DNA of 64,000 bases from a bacterium (GCA_037481695.1 JBBFLE010000012.1:1-64000); one strand, 5' to 3'; positions 22,330-34,171 are shown, counted from the stretch's first letter. The notes: generated from the sequence alone by a model not told the origin. Numbers and translations are program-made.

Positions 22330-24228
22330 ATGGAAAGAGTTCATAGCGGAGTCAGATTTGTCCTGAAGCTCACGGCCATAGGCATGTCTCTTTATCACCT
22401 CTGGGCAGCCACCTTCGGCTCTCCAGAGGCCATGATGCACAGATCCATACATCTCACCTTCACCTTGGGCCTCATATTCTTGATCTCCATCTCCAACAGG
22501 AAGAGTCATCAGAAGCTGGGCTTGCTCTTGGATGTCTTGCTCTTGGGTGGATCTTTGTTGGCCATGGGCCACATCTTCCTCAACTATGATTATGTGGTGA
22601 CCCGCTACCCCTACGTGCAGTCTCTTAGCCAGTGGGACTTCTGGCTGGGGATACTGGTTACCCTTTTTCTCCTGGAGGCCTCCAGGAGAACCATTGGCTG
22701 GGCCCTTCCTCTGACTGCAGTGGCATTTCTACTTTACGGGCTTTTGGGCCAGAATCTTCCAGGAATTCTCAGGCATACAGGCTTTAACCTGGAGACCCTG
22801 GTGGATCAGCTTTACCTGACCACAGAGGGGATATTTGGGATACCCTTGGGAGTCTCTGCCACTTACGTGATTCTGTTTGTGATCTACGGATCATTTCTGG
22901 AGGAGTCCGGAGCCGGGGAGGCTTTCACCAAATTCGCTGTTTCCCTGGTGGGAGGAACCAGGGGGGGGCCTGGAAAGATCTCATGCGTGTCCTCTTCCCT
23001 GTTTGGGACCATCTCGGGGAGTGCGGTGGCCAACGTGATGGTGGACGGCTGGCTCACCATACCCCTGATGAAGAGGGCAGGGTTCAGGCCAGCTTTTGCT
23101 GCTGCAGTGGAGGCCACAGCTTCCACCGGAGGGCAGATAATGCCACCTGTGATGGGGGCTGCGGCATTTGTAATAGCTGAGTTTACGGGCATCTCCTACA
23201 TAGACATATGTAAACACGCCCTGGTGCCAGCTCTTTTGTATTACTTGGCCTTGTTCATGGCCATTCACTTCGAGGCTTCCAGAAGCGACCTGTTGGGCAT
23301 ACCCAGGGAGGAGAGGCCGGGTCTAGCAACGGTCTTGTTGGAGAAGGGTCACCTCTTTGTGCCCATTTTGGTCATAGTGTATTTCATGATTGGTGGCTAT
23401 ACCCCGATGCTGGCATGTCTTTACGCCATAGCAGCGGTGCTTCCCATGTCATTTGTAAGAAGAGATTCCAGAATGGACCTCAAGAAGATCTTGAGGGCCC
23501 TGGAAGGCGGAGCCAGAAACATGCTGGCCGTGGCTGCAGCATGCGCCTGTGCAGGGATAGTGGTAGGTATCATCAATCTGACTGGACTGGGCCTGAAGTT
23601 CACAGGCCTGATGCTGGATGTGGCTGGAGGGAGTCTTGCCCCTGCTCTAATACTTACAATGGTAACGGGGATCATTTTGGGCATGGGTCTTCCCACAACC
23701 GCTGCGTACATAGTGCAGGCTGCACTTCTGATCCCAGGCCTCATAAAGCTGGGAGTGCCTGTAATAGCGGCCCATCTCTTTGTTTTCTATTTTGCCATCA
23801 TCTCGGCCATTACTCCTCCTGTGGCCATGGCAGTCTACGCCGCTGCTGGAATAAGCGGCTCCAATGTATGGCAGACAGGAATTCAGGCAGTCAGGATAGG
23901 AGCTACAGGCTTCATAGTGCCCTTCATGTTTGTTTATGGGCCTTCGCTTTTGCTCATCGGGTCTTGGTGGGAAGTGCTCACAACAATCCTTTCGGCCTCC
24001 ATGGGGGTGATTCTGCTTTCGGCAGGCCTCATGGGCTGGTTCATGGGAGAGACCAAGAGATGGCAGCAGTTGGTACTGGTTGTTGCAGCAATTCTGCTTA
24101 TCAAACCGGGCCTGGCAACAGACCTAGTGGGAGTTGGTCTGGCGGTTGTCATAGGCTTTTGGCAGCATTTGGCAAAACTCCAGGGGAGAAAAGCTGCTGC
24201 TGAAAGCGCCACCAGGCAGGAATCCTGA
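22330..24228 (+). CDS. TRAP transporter fused permease (DctQM-type)
   Basis: A 632-residue polytopic membrane protein in which small (DctQ) and large (DctM) TRAP permease subunits are fused, as is usual for TAXI systems. Membrane segments include FTLGLIFLISISN, FWLGILVTLFLLEASRR, and the DctM core with SVSLVGGTRGGPGKISCVSSSLFGTISGSAVANV, GGQIMPPVMGAAAFVIAE and GMGLPTTAAYIVQAALL. I put the start at ATG 22330, after the intercistronic hairpin; an in-frame ATG at 22288 lies at its foot. Together with the upstream receptor it should drive sodium- or proton-coupled uptake. Confidence 0.92.
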   Translation: MERVHSGVRFVLKLTAIGMSLYHLWAATFGSPEAMMHRSIHLTFTLGLIFLISISNRKSHQKLGLLLDVLLLGGSLLAMGHIFLNYDYVVTRYPYVQSLSQWDFWLGILVTLFLLEASRRTIGWALPLTAVAFLLYGLLGQNLPGILRHTGFNLETLVDQLYLTTEGIFGIPLGVSATYVILFVIYGSFLEESGAGEAFTKFAVSLVGGTRGGPGKISCVSSSLFGTISGSAVANVMVDGWLTIPLMKRAGFRPAFAAAVEATASTGGQIMPPVMGAAAFVIAEFTGISYIDICKHALVPALLYYLALFMAIHFEASRSDLLGIPREERPGLATVLLEKGHLFVPILVIVYFMIGGYTPMLACLYAIAAVLPMSFVRRDSRMDLKKILRALEGGARNMLAVAAACACAGIVVGIINLTGLGLKFTGLMLDVAGGSLAPALILTMVTGIILGMGLPTTAAYIVQAALLIPGLIKLGVPVIAAHLFVFYFAIISAITPPVAMAVYAAAGISGSNVWQTGIQAVRIGATGFIVPFMFVYGPSLLLIGSWWEVLTTILSASMGVILLSAGLMGWFMGETKRWQQLVLVVAAILLIKPGLATDLVGVGLAVVIGFWQHLAKLQGRKAAAESATRQES

Positions 24229-24234
24229 AAAGAA

Positions 24235-25035
24235 TCAGCCCAGGAAGAAATCCATAAGAACTTGATTGACCTCCTGAGGTCGCTCCACGAAAAAGAGGTG
24301 CCCGGCCCCCTGTACCAAATAGAGCTTTGCTCCGGGTATTCTCTGGGCCAGAAGCCTTGAGTTCTCAGGATCCATCATGCGGTCCAGGCTGCCGGTGATC
24401 ACCAGGACCGGACAGCTTATTTCCCGGAGCCTTTCCCTGACATTGAACCTGGAAAGAGCCCTCATCTGGAGGGCTGCACCCTGGGCAGTAGGAGCATGTT
24501 TGACCGCCCCGGAGATCCATTGCTCAAGTCGGGAGGGCTCTTCCTCGAGAAATCTGTCCCCAAAAAGAATGGGAACCCGCATTCTGACCGCTTCTTCTGG
24601 CGAAAGGCAAGGGTCTGCTGCCTTGGCCATGAGCTCCATGACCTGTGGGGCCGGAGCCACAGCCTCCTTACCTCCGTGTGTGGTGCAGCCCAGGGCCATT
24701 TTTTTCACTCTCTGGGGTTGTTCCAGAGCCATGCTTTGGGCTATGAGGCCTCCCATGGAAATCCCAAATATGTTGGCAGAGGATACTCCAAGGGCATCCA
24801 GGAGGCCCAAGGCGTCCTGTGCCATATCAGAGATGCTGAAAGGCTCCTGGGGCACTGTGGATTCTCCCACGCCCCTGTTGTCAAAAGTGATCACCTGGAA
24901 TCTCTTGGACAGGCCCTCCACCTGGTATGCCCAAGCCTCCTTTACCATGGTGAATCCCCCTATGAGTAAAAGGGGATCTCCCTGACCGTGCACCTCGTAC
25001 GCCAGCTCCACTTCACCTAGGTTCACTTTAGCCAC
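24235..25035 (-). CDS. Alpha/beta-fold hydrolase
   Basis: A 266-residue hydrolase. GTG 25035 is chosen because AGGAGGG lies five bases upstream; an in-frame ATG at 25104 has no such site. LLLIGGFTMVKEAWAYQ carries the oxyanion region, FDNRGVGES the following strand, and FGISMGGLIAQSMA the nucleophile elbow G-x-S-x-G. The acid and His of the triad appear as TGSLDRMMDP and GAGHLFFVERP. It resembles 3-oxoadipate enol-lactone hydrolase-type enzymes, but nothing in the neighbourhood fixes its substrate. Convergent with the TRAP permease gene. Confidence 0.86.
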   Translation of the reverse strand: MAKVNLGEVELAYEVHGQGDPLLLIGGFTMVKEAWAYQVEGLSKRFQVITFDNRGVGESTVPQEPFSISDMAQDALGLLDALGVSSANIFGISMGGLIAQSMALEQPQRVKKMALGCTTHGGKEAVAPAPQVMELMAKAADPCLSPEEAVRMRVPILFGDRFLEEEPSRLEQWISGAVKHAPTAQGAALQMRALSRFNVRERLREISCPVLVITGSLDRMMDPENSRLLAQRIPGAKLYLVQGAGHLFFVERPQEVNQVLMDFFLG

Positions 25036-25486
25036 GGGTACCCTCCTGTCTATGATTTGGCTAGAATCAGATTCGGCTTTCCTCGGAGAAGCTACCAAGA
25101 GCAACTAAAGCCGTCAACTCAAAACAAAGAGCTTTGGGTCTTCTCTCAACTGTGGAATCATCTTTCTTTTTCCAGAAGCTTGCAAGCATGCCAAATCCAG
25201 GTATCATGCGTTTGTTTTTCTTTGCTGAAGTGCCATCTAGGGGCCAAGGCACAGGCTTGGCTCAGGCCGGCTCATCTTGAGCTCATAGCCCCCAGGGGCA
25301 AGGATTGATGGTTTTTTTTGAGGGACAGCTCCTCAAAAAAGTGAGGAGCTCGGGTGGTTTGATGGCAAGGTTTTGGCCTTGAGATATTGAAGGCTCAGTG
25401 GGCATCTCAACTGTTTGTGAAAAAAAAAGAGTTGTTTCTTGAGGCACTCTTGGGAAGAGCTATTTCTTGTGGATGGGAGGGAAGCT
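25036..25486. other. Intergenic region with a 9-bp hairpin
   Basis: About 450 bp between divergent genes. AGCTCCTCA (25327-25335) and TGAGGAGCT (25342-25350) form a perfect stem with an AAAAAG loop. No T run follows on either strand in the reading direction, so it is not a standard terminator. No gene or clear promoter was found. Confidence 0.5.
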
Positions 25487-26704
25487 ATGGCGTCTGCCTT
25501 GGAAGGAATAAGGGTTTTGGACCTCTCTCAGTTTCTCTCGGGCCCCAGGTGTACCCAGATTCTGGCCGATATGGGGGCTGAGGTGATCAAGTTGGAGCCG
25601 CCAGGGCATGGAGAGACCCTCAGGCTAATGCTCTCACCCATACCGGGCATGGATCGAATACTTTCCAACTGGCACAGGAACAAGAAGGGCATAACTCTGG
25701 ACATCAGACACCCGCGAGGCAAGGAGCTGTACTGGAGACTGGCTGCTGCCTCGGACGTGGTGGTCGAGAACCTGGCCCCGGGTCTCATGAATCGCCTGGG
25801 CTTGGGCTGGGAAGAGCACAGGGCCAGGCTTCCAAGGCTAATATACTGCTCCATAACCGGCTTTGGCCAAAGCGGTCCATACAGTGGAAGATTGGCCTTT
25901 GATCTAATAGCTCAGGCTTCAGGGGGCATCATGTACGCCCAGAAAACCCCTCACATGACCCCTGGGGTCTTTTTTGGGGATTTTGTCAGCGGGGCTTTTG
26001 CTGCCATCGGTATCCTCCAGGCGCTCATAGCCAGGTCCCGCACAGGGGAAGGCCAACTAGTGGATATCTCCATGCAGGATGTGATGTATTTCCATAACTT
26101 CCGTGCCTTTGACTGGAGAAGCACCCAGGACATAAGGGAAAAAGTGAAGGAAACCTTGGGGGAGAACCTGGATGATGTGCTAACCAGCCAGGAAAAGCCC
26201 TTCCCATGCTGGTATTCCTATCCGGTCAAAGACGGCCACGTGGCCTGTGTGATCCTGACCGACAGGCAGTGGAATGATTTTGTTTCAAAGGTCCTGGATC
26301 GTCCTGATCTCTGCACCGAAAACCCCAGATTCTCCAACTTTATCTTCAGGCTCAGGGCCAGGGAGGAATACCTGGAAGTCTTCAGGCAGTGGTTCTCCCA
26401 AAGAAGCGCCCAGGAGGTAGAGCGCATACTGAACGAAAATCGCATTCCCTGCTCTATTGTGAAGGATCTGGAACAGGTGAATCATGACCCGCAGCTAAAG
26501 GCCAGGCAGATGCACGAATTCGTGGAGCATCCGCAGTATGGCAGGATTCCTGTTGTGGGAATACCCATAAAGCTGAGTTTTACTCCTGGAAAAATCCACA
26601 GTGCGGCCCCGGCTTTGGGCCAGCACAACGAGGAGGTTTACGGAGAATTGCTTCAATTGGGCCGGGAAGAAATAGAAAAACTGAGCCAGGAAGGGGTAAT
26701 CTAA
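25487..26704 (+). CDS. Family III CoA-transferase (CaiB/BaiF type)
   Basis: A 405-residue CoA-transferase starting at ATG 25487 behind GGGAGGG. The N-terminus ALEGIRVLDLSQFLSGPRCTQILADMGAEVIKLEPP and WHRNKKGITLDIRHPRGKELYWRLAAASDVVVENLAPGLMNRLGLG are family hallmarks, followed by YCSITGFGQSGPYSGR. The catalytic Asp is likely that of GVFFGDFVSGAFAAIG. It moves CoA between carboxylic acids such as succinate, formate or aromatic acids; the substrate cannot be told. The gene stands alone, with an alpha/beta hydrolase divergent to it. Confidence 0.92.
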   Translation: MASALEGIRVLDLSQFLSGPRCTQILADMGAEVIKLEPPGHGETLRLMLSPIPGMDRILSNWHRNKKGITLDIRHPRGKELYWRLAAASDVVVENLAPGLMNRLGLGWEEHRARLPRLIYCSITGFGQSGPYSGRLAFDLIAQASGGIMYAQKTPHMTPGVFFGDFVSGAFAAIGILQALIARSRTGEGQLVDISMQDVMYFHNFRAFDWRSTQDIREKVKETLGENLDDVLTSQEKPFPCWYSYPVKDGHVACVILTDRQWNDFVSKVLDRPDLCTENPRFSNFIFRLRAREEYLEVFRQWFSQRSAQEVERILNENRIPCSIVKDLEQVNHDPQLKARQMHEFVEHPQYGRIPVVGIPIKLSFTPGKIHSAAPALGQHNEEVYGELLQLGREEIEKLSQEGVI

Positions 26705-29259
<2,555 letters not shown>

Positions 29260-29274
29260 TCACCAGGGTCAAGT

Positions 29275-29303
29275 ACTTTGGGGGGCCCAGGGCTCCCCAA
29301 AGT
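29275..29303 (+). terminator. Hairpin between convergent katG and rtcB
   Basis: ACTTTGGGG (29275-29283) and CCCCAAAGT (29295-29303) form a 9-bp stem just after the katG stop. No T run follows, so any termination would be through the strong hairpin or Rho. Confidence 0.5.
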
Positions 29304-29366
29304 GCCTGCCCAATGATTTGAATCGCATTGTTCATGAAGAGCTGAGGAAACCTTTTTTGCTCCAGC

Positions 29367-30824
29367 CTATCCTTTCACGACCCCCAGTGGCCTGAGCCTT
29401 ACCACCTTTCGACTGATTCCAGCCCCATGAACCACATTGACCACGTCGTTCACATCCTTGTAGGCCTCGGGTATTTCTTCCACCAGAGTCGCCTTGCTGG
29501 CCCCACGTACTATTATGCCTTTGGACTCCAGCTCCCTGGAGATGGCCCTGCCTTTGGAGGCCTTGATGGCTTGGTGACGGCTCATCAACCTGCCAGCTCC
29601 GTGGCAGGTGGAGCCGAAGGTCTCTTCATAAGCTTTTTGTGTGCCGGCCAGCACGTAAGAACAGCGACCCATGTCTCCTGGGATCAAGACCGGCTGTCCC
29701 ACCTCCCTGTAGTCCTCTGGGATATCGGAATGCCCGGGGGGGAATGCCCTGGTGGCCCCTTTTCTGTGGACGCACAGTCTGAGTTTCTTACCCTCTAGCT
29801 CGTGCTCTTCCAGCTTGGCTATGTTGTGGCATACATCGTATACCAGCTCCAGGCCCAGTTGTCTGGGCCCAAGGCCGAATACCTGTTCAAAGGTCTCCCT
29901 CACCCAGTGGCTTATCATCTGGCGATTCACAAAGGCAAAATTAGCAGCTGCGGCCATGGCGGCCAGATAGTCCCTGCCCTCGGGGGATTGCACAGGAGCA
30001 CAACAAAGCTGGGGATCTGGCAACTCTATGCCGTGATCCCTGGAGGCCTTCATCATGATCTTTATATAATCGTCGCAGACCTGATGTCCTAGCCCCCTGG
30101 AGCCCGTGTGCACCAGCACGGTGGCCATGTCTTTTTCCAGGCCGAAAGCACGGGCAGCCTCCTGGTCAAAGATCTCCTCAACATAACCCACCTCCACAAA
30201 GTGGTTCCCCGAGCCCACTGTGCCCAGCTGGGACTTGCCCCTTTCCATGGCCCTGTCGCTAACTAGTGCGGCGTCAGCCCCGGGTATGCAACCCCCGGCT
30301 TCCATGTGTTCCATGTCCGATGCCGATCCAAAGCCCCTTTGAACAGCCCATTTGACTCCCATCTCCAGCACGCGGGCCAGCTCCTGGGGCCCCAACTTAA
30401 GATCCTTTCTCTGAGATCCCACTCCTGATGGGATGTTCCTGAAAAGAGCATCCACCAATGGGTGAATCATCTTTTGCACTTCCTCGCGGCTCAGACCTGA
30501 GCGCATGAGCCGGACCCCTCAGTTGATGTCGTATCCCACACCCCCTGGGGAGACAATCCCCGAATCAACCCTGAAGGCTGCAACTCCCCCTATGGCAAAG
30601 CCGTAACCCCAGTGAATGTCTGGCATGGCCAGGGAGCGGCCCACTATTCCAGGCAGGCAAGCCACGTTGGCAACCTGCACCAGGCTCTGGTCCTTCCTTA
30701 TGACCTGCATCATCTCCTCATCTGCATAAACGAGCCCTTCTGTGAGCATCCGACCCTCTCGGGGGATGATCCACCTCCAATCATCCAGCTTCTGAAGCTT
30801 GATCTGGGTTTGCTGGCTTTTCAT
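29367..30824 (-). CDS. rtcB: RNA ligase RtcB with selenocysteine at the catalytic cysteine (Sec102)
   Basis: RtcB joins RNA 2',3'-cyclic phosphate to 5'-OH ends using GTP and Mn2+. The frame from ATG 30824 (GAGGAGG upstream) meets TGA at 30519-30521 and continues in frame to 29367, 485 residues in all, the normal RtcB length. The TGA falls in [20 protein letters not shown], where ordinary RtcB has the metal-binding catalytic Cys (DINCGVR). Other active-site parts are intact: [36 protein letters not shown] and [10 protein letters not shown], with the guanylylated His. A SECIS-type hairpin follows the TGA. The gene lies downstream of archease on the same strand, 193 bp apart. Translation without Sec would end after 101 residues. 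Confidence 0.92.
30486..30512 (-). promoter_or_regulatory. Bacterial SECIS hairpin for the rtcB Sec codon
   Basis: On the minus strand GCTC (30502-30499) and GAGC (30492-30489) close an AGGTCT loop 20 bases after the TGA, extended by a GC pair pair below a one-base bulge. An alternative 7-bp pairing, CGGCTCA with TGAGCCG, uses the same 3' arm. The loop is identical to that of the DUF166 hairpin. Confidence 0.8.
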
Positions 30825-31017
30825 GAGACACCTCCTCTTTACTGCCCACCTCTGGCAAAAAGAGCTTGATGGCGGTAAGAACCCGAGCCCCGTCTCCAGG
30901 GCCAATAACCAGTTTTGGACCAGGAGCATCTCATGGAAGCGCCTGCCGGGGGGGGTCTTGGGGGCGTAGACCCCGACTCACAGCCCCTGGTCCATGATTG
31001 GGGCTATGGACTCAATG

Positions 31018-31470
31018 TCATATGTCCAGAATGATCCTTGCCCTCCAAAGCCCTCTGCGTTTCTCCACCTTTATCTGGTGGTAGGTGACGGCCTTGATGC
31101 CGGTCTTTATCACATGGCGGCCTTGCTCATAGGGTTCACCCCAGGCCATTGCATGCAGCAGGTGGTTCTCCAGGGTCTCAAACCGGAAATCACTGAAGAG
31201 AAGCCCTCTGGCATCAAACAGAAAGAGCAGCTCTCCCAGCCACTGCACAAGCAAGGACTCCAGCTCCGGAGCCGAAATATTGATGCTTTCCTTGATGCGT
31301 CTCCTGATCCGCCTTCTGTCTGTGATAACGGAAAAAAGAGCCTTGGCAGCGTTTTGGAAGAGTTCTTCGAGGCTTCTTCCCCTCACCGCAAAGCCCACAT
31401 CGCCAGTATGATCCAAAAAAGTGAAGGTGCCCACAGCCCTTTCCCCATATGAAAAGCATTTACCAGCCAT
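31018..31470 (-). CDS. Archease, RtcB activator
   Basis: A 150-residue protein of the archease family (DUF101). FTFLDHTGDVGFAVRGRSLEELFQNAAKALFSVI carries the conserved DHTxDxG motif with metal-binding Asp residues, and the C-terminal GIKAVTYHQIKVEK and RARIILDI complete the family pattern, including the terminal Asp. Archease speeds RtcB guanylylation and allows multiple turnover. It precedes rtcB on the minus strand and the two probably form an operon, which supports the view that the TGA-containing rtcB is functional. The exact start is not certain. Confidence 0.93.
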   Translation of the reverse strand: MAGKCFSYGERAVGTFTFLDHTGDVGFAVRGRSLEELFQNAAKALFSVITDRRRIRRRIKESINISAPELESLLVQWLGELLFLFDARGLLFSDFRFETLENHLLHAMAWGEPYEQGRHVIKTGIKAVTYHQIKVEKRRGLWRARIILDI

Positions 31471-31515
31471 AAAGGATTATACTTCAAGAGGGCCTTATAG
31501 TGCTTGCCACTGTTC

Positions 31516-31545
31516 TTGACACTCCCTGGAAGGGGTGGGTATGAT
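31516..31545 (+). promoter_or_regulatory. Sigma70-type promoter upstream of the TPR gene
   Basis: TTGACA (31516-31521) and TATGAT (31540-31545) are 18 bp apart, 35 bp before ATG 31581, in the divergent spacer with archease. Confidence 0.6.
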
Positions 31546-31580
31546 CAGGACACATCCTTATAAGAGGGAGCAGCTCTAAG

Positions 31581-32303
31581 ATGCCCAAGGAAAAGGTTGA
31601 CAGAAAGAGGCTTCTCAAGGAGCCGGACGAATTCATAAGCACCAGCATGAGGCTCATGGGCTGGCTGCGCAGAAACAGCCGCTGGGTGACAGCCGGGGCC
31701 GTGTTGGTGGTGGTATGCGGGGTAGCATTTTGGGGGTGGAGAGTATACCAGTCCCGCATAGAGGCTCAGGCCCAGGATCTGTTTAGCCAGGCTTATGGCC
31801 TGTATGCCAGGGCCATGGAAGAGAACCAGACGGCTGTTTCCCAGGACTTACTGGGTAGGGCAGCCGAGAGATTTCAGGCTATCATAAAACAGTTTCCCGA
31901 TACCACTGCGGGATGGATGGCAAGGGTCTACCGCGGCAGGGCCTGCTATGGATTGGGAAAGTACCCGGAAGCCATTGAGGAATTCGAGGCAGCCCTGGCA
32001 TCTCTTCCTTCCTCGGGCGACGGAACCATGAGGGCCGTTGCCCTCCATGGTTTGGGATTGGCACTACAGGCAAAGGGAGATTGGGATAGGGCCGTTAGGG
32101 TGTTCAGCAGTCTCAAAGAGACCGCCTCAGGAAGCTTCGGCCGTGTGGCCGAGCTGGAGCTGGCCAAGTGCTATGAGAAACAAGGTAATGCCAAGGAAGC
32201 CCTTTCCCTTTACAGGTCCCTTCTGGGCACCCTGAACGAGCCACTCCAAAGAGAGATGATCCAGGCCCAGGTGGCCAGGCTGTCCCAGAGCCTCAAGGAG
32301 TAG
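31581..32303 (+). CDS. Membrane-anchored TPR protein (YfgM-like)
   Basis: A 240-residue protein with a cytoplasmic basic N-terminus, one membrane segment (WVTAGAVLVVVCGVAFWGWRVY, residues 34-55) and a periplasmic array of TPR-like helices (AAERFQAIIKQFPDTTAGWMARVYRGRACYGLGKYPEAIEEFEAAL and following repeats). The layout matches the YfgM/tol-pal-like single-pass TPR proteins, which help periplasmic protein folding. The gene has a likely promoter of its own and starts a plus-strand group. Confidence 0.8.
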   Translation: MPKEKVDRKRLLKEPDEFISTSMRLMGWLRRNSRWVTAGAVLVVVCGVAFWGWRVYQSRIEAQAQDLFSQAYGLYARAMEENQTAVSQDLLGRAAERFQAIIKQFPDTTAGWMARVYRGRACYGLGKYPEAIEEFEAALASLPSSGDGTMRAVALHGLGLALQAKGDWDRAVRVFSSLKETASGSFGRVAELELAKCYEKQGNAKEALSLYRSLLGTLNEPLQREMIQAQVARLSQSLKE

Positions 32304-32343
32304 GTTTTTTCCCTTGTCTCATGGTCTCTAGGGGGGATTCCCC

Positions 32344-33252
32344 GTGCTCAGAAGCAAGCTTCTGTTTATTTTCCTTTTTTCATTGCTGGGCCTGGGAATG
32401 GGGCATTTGCAGGAGTTGTGGCAGGGGATCTGCTATGCCCAGCAGCAGGATTCGGATCTTCAATGGGCCCTGGCAGAGCATCTTTCGGGCAAAGGGGAGC
32501 ACTACCGGGCCATAACAGAGTATGAGCGGTTCATGTTTTATTTCCCTGAGGATAAGAGGGCGGGGCTTGCAAGGCTGAAGGTTCTGGAGTCATATGTTGC
32601 CGGGAAATGGTGGCCCGAGGGCTTGAGGGCAGCCCAGGAGGCTTTGGAGGAGCCTGGATTCCCCCAGGAGTTGCGCTGCCGGGTGCTGGAGCTGGCTGGG
32701 ATCTGTCACATGCGCATGGGAGATTCTCAAAAGGGGCTGAAGGCCTTGAGATCGGCCCTAAAGATATGTGCTGATCCGGCAGCCAGAGACAGAATAAGGC
32801 TGCTCATGGCACAACTGCAATCAGATCTGGGCCATTGGGCACAAGCAGCCCAGAGCCTGGAGACCTTTGAAACCACGGGTAAGGCAGGCTTGGCGGCCAG
32901 GCAGCAGGCAGCCAGGGTAATAAGGGGTGAAGTCTCATCCCAGATTAGATCTCCGTGGACAGCCGGAATCCTTGCCGGGCTCTTGCCTGGGGCAGGTCAT
33001 GCCTATTTGGGAAGATGGGAGGATGCAGCCCTGGTCTTCTTGGTCAACGGAGCGTTTCTGGGAGCCACTCTGGAGGCTGTTGAAAAGAGGCAGCCAGCCC
33101 TGGCAGGAGGCATGGCCTTGGCCGAGCTAATCTGGTACTCGGGCAATATCTTCAGCGCCGTTTCCAACGCCCACAAGCACAACAAAGGCCTGGCCGAGCA
33201 ATGGATCAAAGACATAGGCTGGGAACTGGATTTGGCAGGGCAAGGACCTTGA
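32344..33252 (+). CDS. TPR protein with C-terminal hydrophobic domain
   Basis: A 302-residue protein beginning at GTG 32344 after AGGGGGG. A signal-like segment (LLFIFLFSLLGLGMGHL) is followed by TPR helices (ALAEHLSGKGEHYRAITEYERFMFYFPEDKRAGLARLKVLESYVAGKW, SQKGLKALRSALKICADP) and a C-terminal module, TAGILAGLLPGAGHAYLGRWEDAALVFLVNGAFLGA, resembling the small PGxGxxY hydrophobic domains of DUF5683/TM2-like proteins. Function unknown. It precedes a YidD-like gene with 11 bp between them, so both may act in membrane or envelope assembly. Confidence 0.72.
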   Translation: MLRSKLLFIFLFSLLGLGMGHLQELWQGICYAQQQDSDLQWALAEHLSGKGEHYRAITEYERFMFYFPEDKRAGLARLKVLESYVAGKWWPEGLRAAQEALEEPGFPQELRCRVLELAGICHMRMGDSQKGLKALRSALKICADPAARDRIRLLMAQLQSDLGHWAQAAQSLETFETTGKAGLAARQQAARVIRGEVSSQIRSPWTAGILAGLLPGAGHAYLGRWEDAALVFLVNGAFLGATLEAVEKRQPALAGGMALAELIWYSGNIFSAVSNAHKHNKGLAEQWIKDIGWELDLAGQGP

Positions 33253-33263
33253 AAGCCTTGAGA

Positions 33264-33701
33264 ATGATGATCAGCCTGGGCACCTTGATGATGCTTTTCT
33301 TGGGTGCCTCTTTGGCCTGGGCCGCCAGGGATGCTATGGGGGCTCCACCAGAAGAGCTTCGAAAAAGACTCCCTTGTGCGCCGCAGACAGGGCAGCAGAA
33401 TATGGCAGAGGCTCCCTTTAGATTTCTCAAGGATGTGATATCCAGGGTAGATGGTCCCAGGTGTTCCATGTATCCCACAGACACCCAGTTCGCCCTGGAG
33501 GCTGCCCGAAAGCACGGGATGGTTGTGGGGCTTCTGTTTCTTGTGGACAGGCTGTTTCATGAGTGGTCCGAGTCCAAGAAAGCACCCTTGATAATGATCC
33601 ATGGAAAAGAGCGGTTTTACGATCCATTGGATGCCAACGATTTCTGGCTTTCCACATGCATGGGGCCAGGGAATCCTGCCTCTTACGGTAGCGAGCAATG
33701 A
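33264..33701 (+). CDS. YidD-like membrane protein insertion factor, secreted form
   Basis: A 145-residue protein with a signal sequence ([21 protein letters not shown]) and a YidD-type core: [48 protein letters not shown]. Canonical YidD has CRFxPTCSxYA; here the first Cys is kept and the second is replaced (YPTDTQFA), and the protein is exported rather than membrane-peripheral in the cytoplasm. It is therefore a divergent variant with uncertain activity. The start is uncertain: TTG 33249 and ATG 33264 are both possible. The stop overlaps the Nudix gene by 4 bases. Confidence 0.7.
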   Translation: MMISLGTLMMLFLGASLAWAARDAMGAPPEELRKRLPCAPQTGQQNMAEAPFRFLKDVISRVDGPRCSMYPTDTQFALEAARKHGMVVGLLFLVDRLFHEWSESKKAPLIMIHGKERFYDPLDANDFWLSTCMGPGNPASYGSEQ

Positions 33702-34171
33702 GCCTGAAAAGGGAGCTTGTATGCCCCAGGTGCGGGGAAAAAGTGCTCGTGTACAGGAATCCATTTCCCACCGTGGACGTGATAATTCGTTGTAAGAGTC
33801 CTGGAGGCCAGGAGGGAATAATCCTGGTGGAAAGACACAACCCCCCCTTGGGTTGGGCTCTGCCGGGCGGCTTTGTGGATTATGGAGAGACCCTGGAGCA
33901 GGCTGCGGTGAGAGAGGCCATGGAGGAGACCGGGTTGGAGCTAAGGGCTCTCAGGCAATTCCACGCCTATTCAGATCCCTCCAGGGATCCCAGACAGCAC
34001 AACATATCCGTGGTTTTTCTGGCCGAGGCCCAGGGAATACCCAAGGCCGGAGATGATGCAGCTCGCTGCGGAGTTTTTCCCCTGGACTCCCTTCCCGGAC
34101 CTCTGGCTTTTGACCATTCCAATATCTTGGCTGACTACCTGCGCTATCTCTCCACAGGGATGCTTCCATGA
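33698..34171 (+). CDS. Nudix hydrolase with N-terminal zinc ribbon
   Basis: A 157-residue protein. [24 protein letters not shown] is a short zinc-binding leader (only one CxxC pair) and [26 protein letters not shown] is a complete Nudix box (GxxxxxExxxxxxxREAxEExGL). [25 protein letters not shown] is typical of ADP-ribose or NUDT-type pyrophosphatases. It hydrolyses nucleoside diphosphates linked to a further moiety; the substrate is unassigned. ATGA overlap with the YidD-like gene suggests co-translation. Confidence 0.92.
   Translation: MSLKRELVCPRCGEKVLVYRNPFPTVDVIIRCKSPGGQEGIILVERHNPPLGWALPGGFVDYGETLEQAAVREAMEETGLELRALRQFHAYSDPSRDPRQHNISVVFLAEAQGIPKAGDDAARCGVFPLDSLPGPLAFDHSNILADYLRYLSTGMLP

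Noticed and set aside
25327-25350. Hairpin as a terminator of the alpha/beta hydrolase gene or CoA-transferase gene
   Set aside because: It is upstream of both divergent genes and the T or A tract lies on the wrong side for either transcript.
30519-30521. rtcB as two genes or a pseudogene broken by a stop codon
   Set aside because: The stop sits at the catalytic Cys codon, downstream sequence is fully conserved, and a SECIS-type hairpin follows. A random mutation at just that codon with such a hairpin is unlikely.
31471-31580. Sigma54 promoter and activator palindromes in front of archease-rtcB
   Set aside because: I looked for TGGCAC-N5-TTGC and AACC-N2-GGTT on the minus strand upstream of archease and found neither, so control of rtcB by the island's RtcR-like activator is not supported.
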